A stretch of 6,073 bases of DNA from UBA4459 sp036351335 (lineage in GTDB: Bacteria; Bacteroidota; Bacteroidia; Bacteroidales; F082). The notes below the pieces were generated by a model. It was not told the origin of the DNA, made no database searches, and saw only the letters and a program-made list of their open reading frames with translations. The stretch spans positions 1-6,073 of the forward strand of contig JAZBOW010000080.1 in the NCBI GenBank assembly GCA_036351335.1. Reading direction: 5' to 3'. Below, in pieces: positions 5,720 through 6,073 of this stretch (the stretch's first letter is position 1; every line of letters starts with the position of its first letter). Both the position numbers and the translations under genes were made by a program.

Positions 5720-6073
5720 TTTATTTCCAGACCGGGCTTGAGAACTCCATCTTCAAATATATCCCTTACCCTTTCAGGTTTTGCCAGTAAATAGGTTTTT
5801 AATCCCAACTTAGAAGCAGCAGCTATATTCTCTTCATTATCGTCGATAAATAAAGTTTGGGAAGGTTTGAGGTCATGCTGGTTGATGATAAACTCATACA
5901 CCTCCGGATCAGGTTTACTCAAATGCATATCGAATGAAAAATAAGCTTTGTCGAACAATTCATCAAATTCGCGGTATCCGAACCGGAGCTGTAAGTCGCG
6001 GACATACAGGTCGTAATGTATTTCATTTGAATTGCTCAGCAGCAACATTTGATAGTTTTTCTTTACTTGCTCC
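5716..6073 (-). CDS. HAD-family (subfamily IA) hydrolase, 5' end outside the window
   Basis: This is the C-terminal 118 residues of a haloacid dehalogenase-type hydrolase, most like the small sugar-phosphate phosphatase group that includes E. coli YihX. The frame stays open to the right edge through codons for EQVKKNYQ, so the Met at 6048 is internal and the true start lies beyond 6073. Counting from that Met: motif II is LLLSNSNEIH (2-11, with Ser5), motif III is LSKPDPEVY (43-51, with Lys45), and motif IV is LFIDDNEEN (66-74, with Asp69-Asp70). The nucleophile motif DxD must lie in the missing N-terminal part. The C-terminus follows the usual pattern, so the gene is cut by the window, not broken. 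It is convergent with the synthase gene, with tails overlapping 4 bases and no terminator between them. The substrate cannot be predicted. Confidence 0.9.
   Translation of the reverse strand, partial: EQVKKNYQMLLLSNSNEIHYDLYVRDLQLRFGYREFDELFDKAYFSFDMHLSKPDPEVYEFIINQHDLKPSQTLFIDDNEENIAAASKLGLKTYLLAKPERVRDIFEDGVLKPGLEIN

Overview
The window comes from a member of the Bacteroidota. Three things suggest this. Candidate promoters have the phylum's -7 form TAnnTTTG, two of them with an upstream TTTG. Most genes lack a Shine-Dalgarno sequence and have A-rich leaders instead. The layout exbB / small membrane protein / exbD / exbD, with an ExbB that carries a signal peptide and an acidic periplasmic linker, is the type found in this phylum. 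The genus cannot be named from the sequence alone. Base composition looks even, and I see no insertion sequences, CRISPR arrays, phage genes or other signs of recent transfer. This is chromosomal housekeeping and envelope DNA.

Layout from left to right. (1) A type I (cytoplasmic) L-asparaginase gene, ansA, complete, + strand. (2) A 302-base gap holding a tRNA-Ser(GGA) gene with its own probable -7 element, then an imperfect inverted repeat, then the probable promoter of the next operon. (3) A tight four-gene + strand operon: ExbB/TolQ-type proton-channel protein, an unrecognised four-helix membrane protein, and two different ExbD proteins. Gaps between genes are 1 to 7 bases and the operon ends at a strong hairpin terminator. 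(4) A convergent gene on the - strand for a CPBP-family (CAAX-like) intramembrane protease, which shares that terminator. (5) A + strand tRNA-dihydrouridine synthase gene, divergent from the protease gene; the two appear to use overlapping promoters within about 42 bases. (6) The 3' part of a HAD-family phosphatase gene on the - strand, which runs off the right edge and overlaps the tail of the synthase gene by 4 bases.

How the genes work together: the central operon should make an inner-membrane, proton-driven motor that energises TonB-type transport or a related envelope process. No tonB follows it here, so its partner must lie elsewhere. The other genes (asparagine catabolism, tRNA, tRNA modification, membrane protease, small-molecule phosphatase) are independent single units. 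I found no wholly new system. The points most worth a second look are the interlocked divergent promoters at 4690-4731, the inverted repeat overlapping the exbB promoter, and the unassigned membrane protein inside the motor operon.
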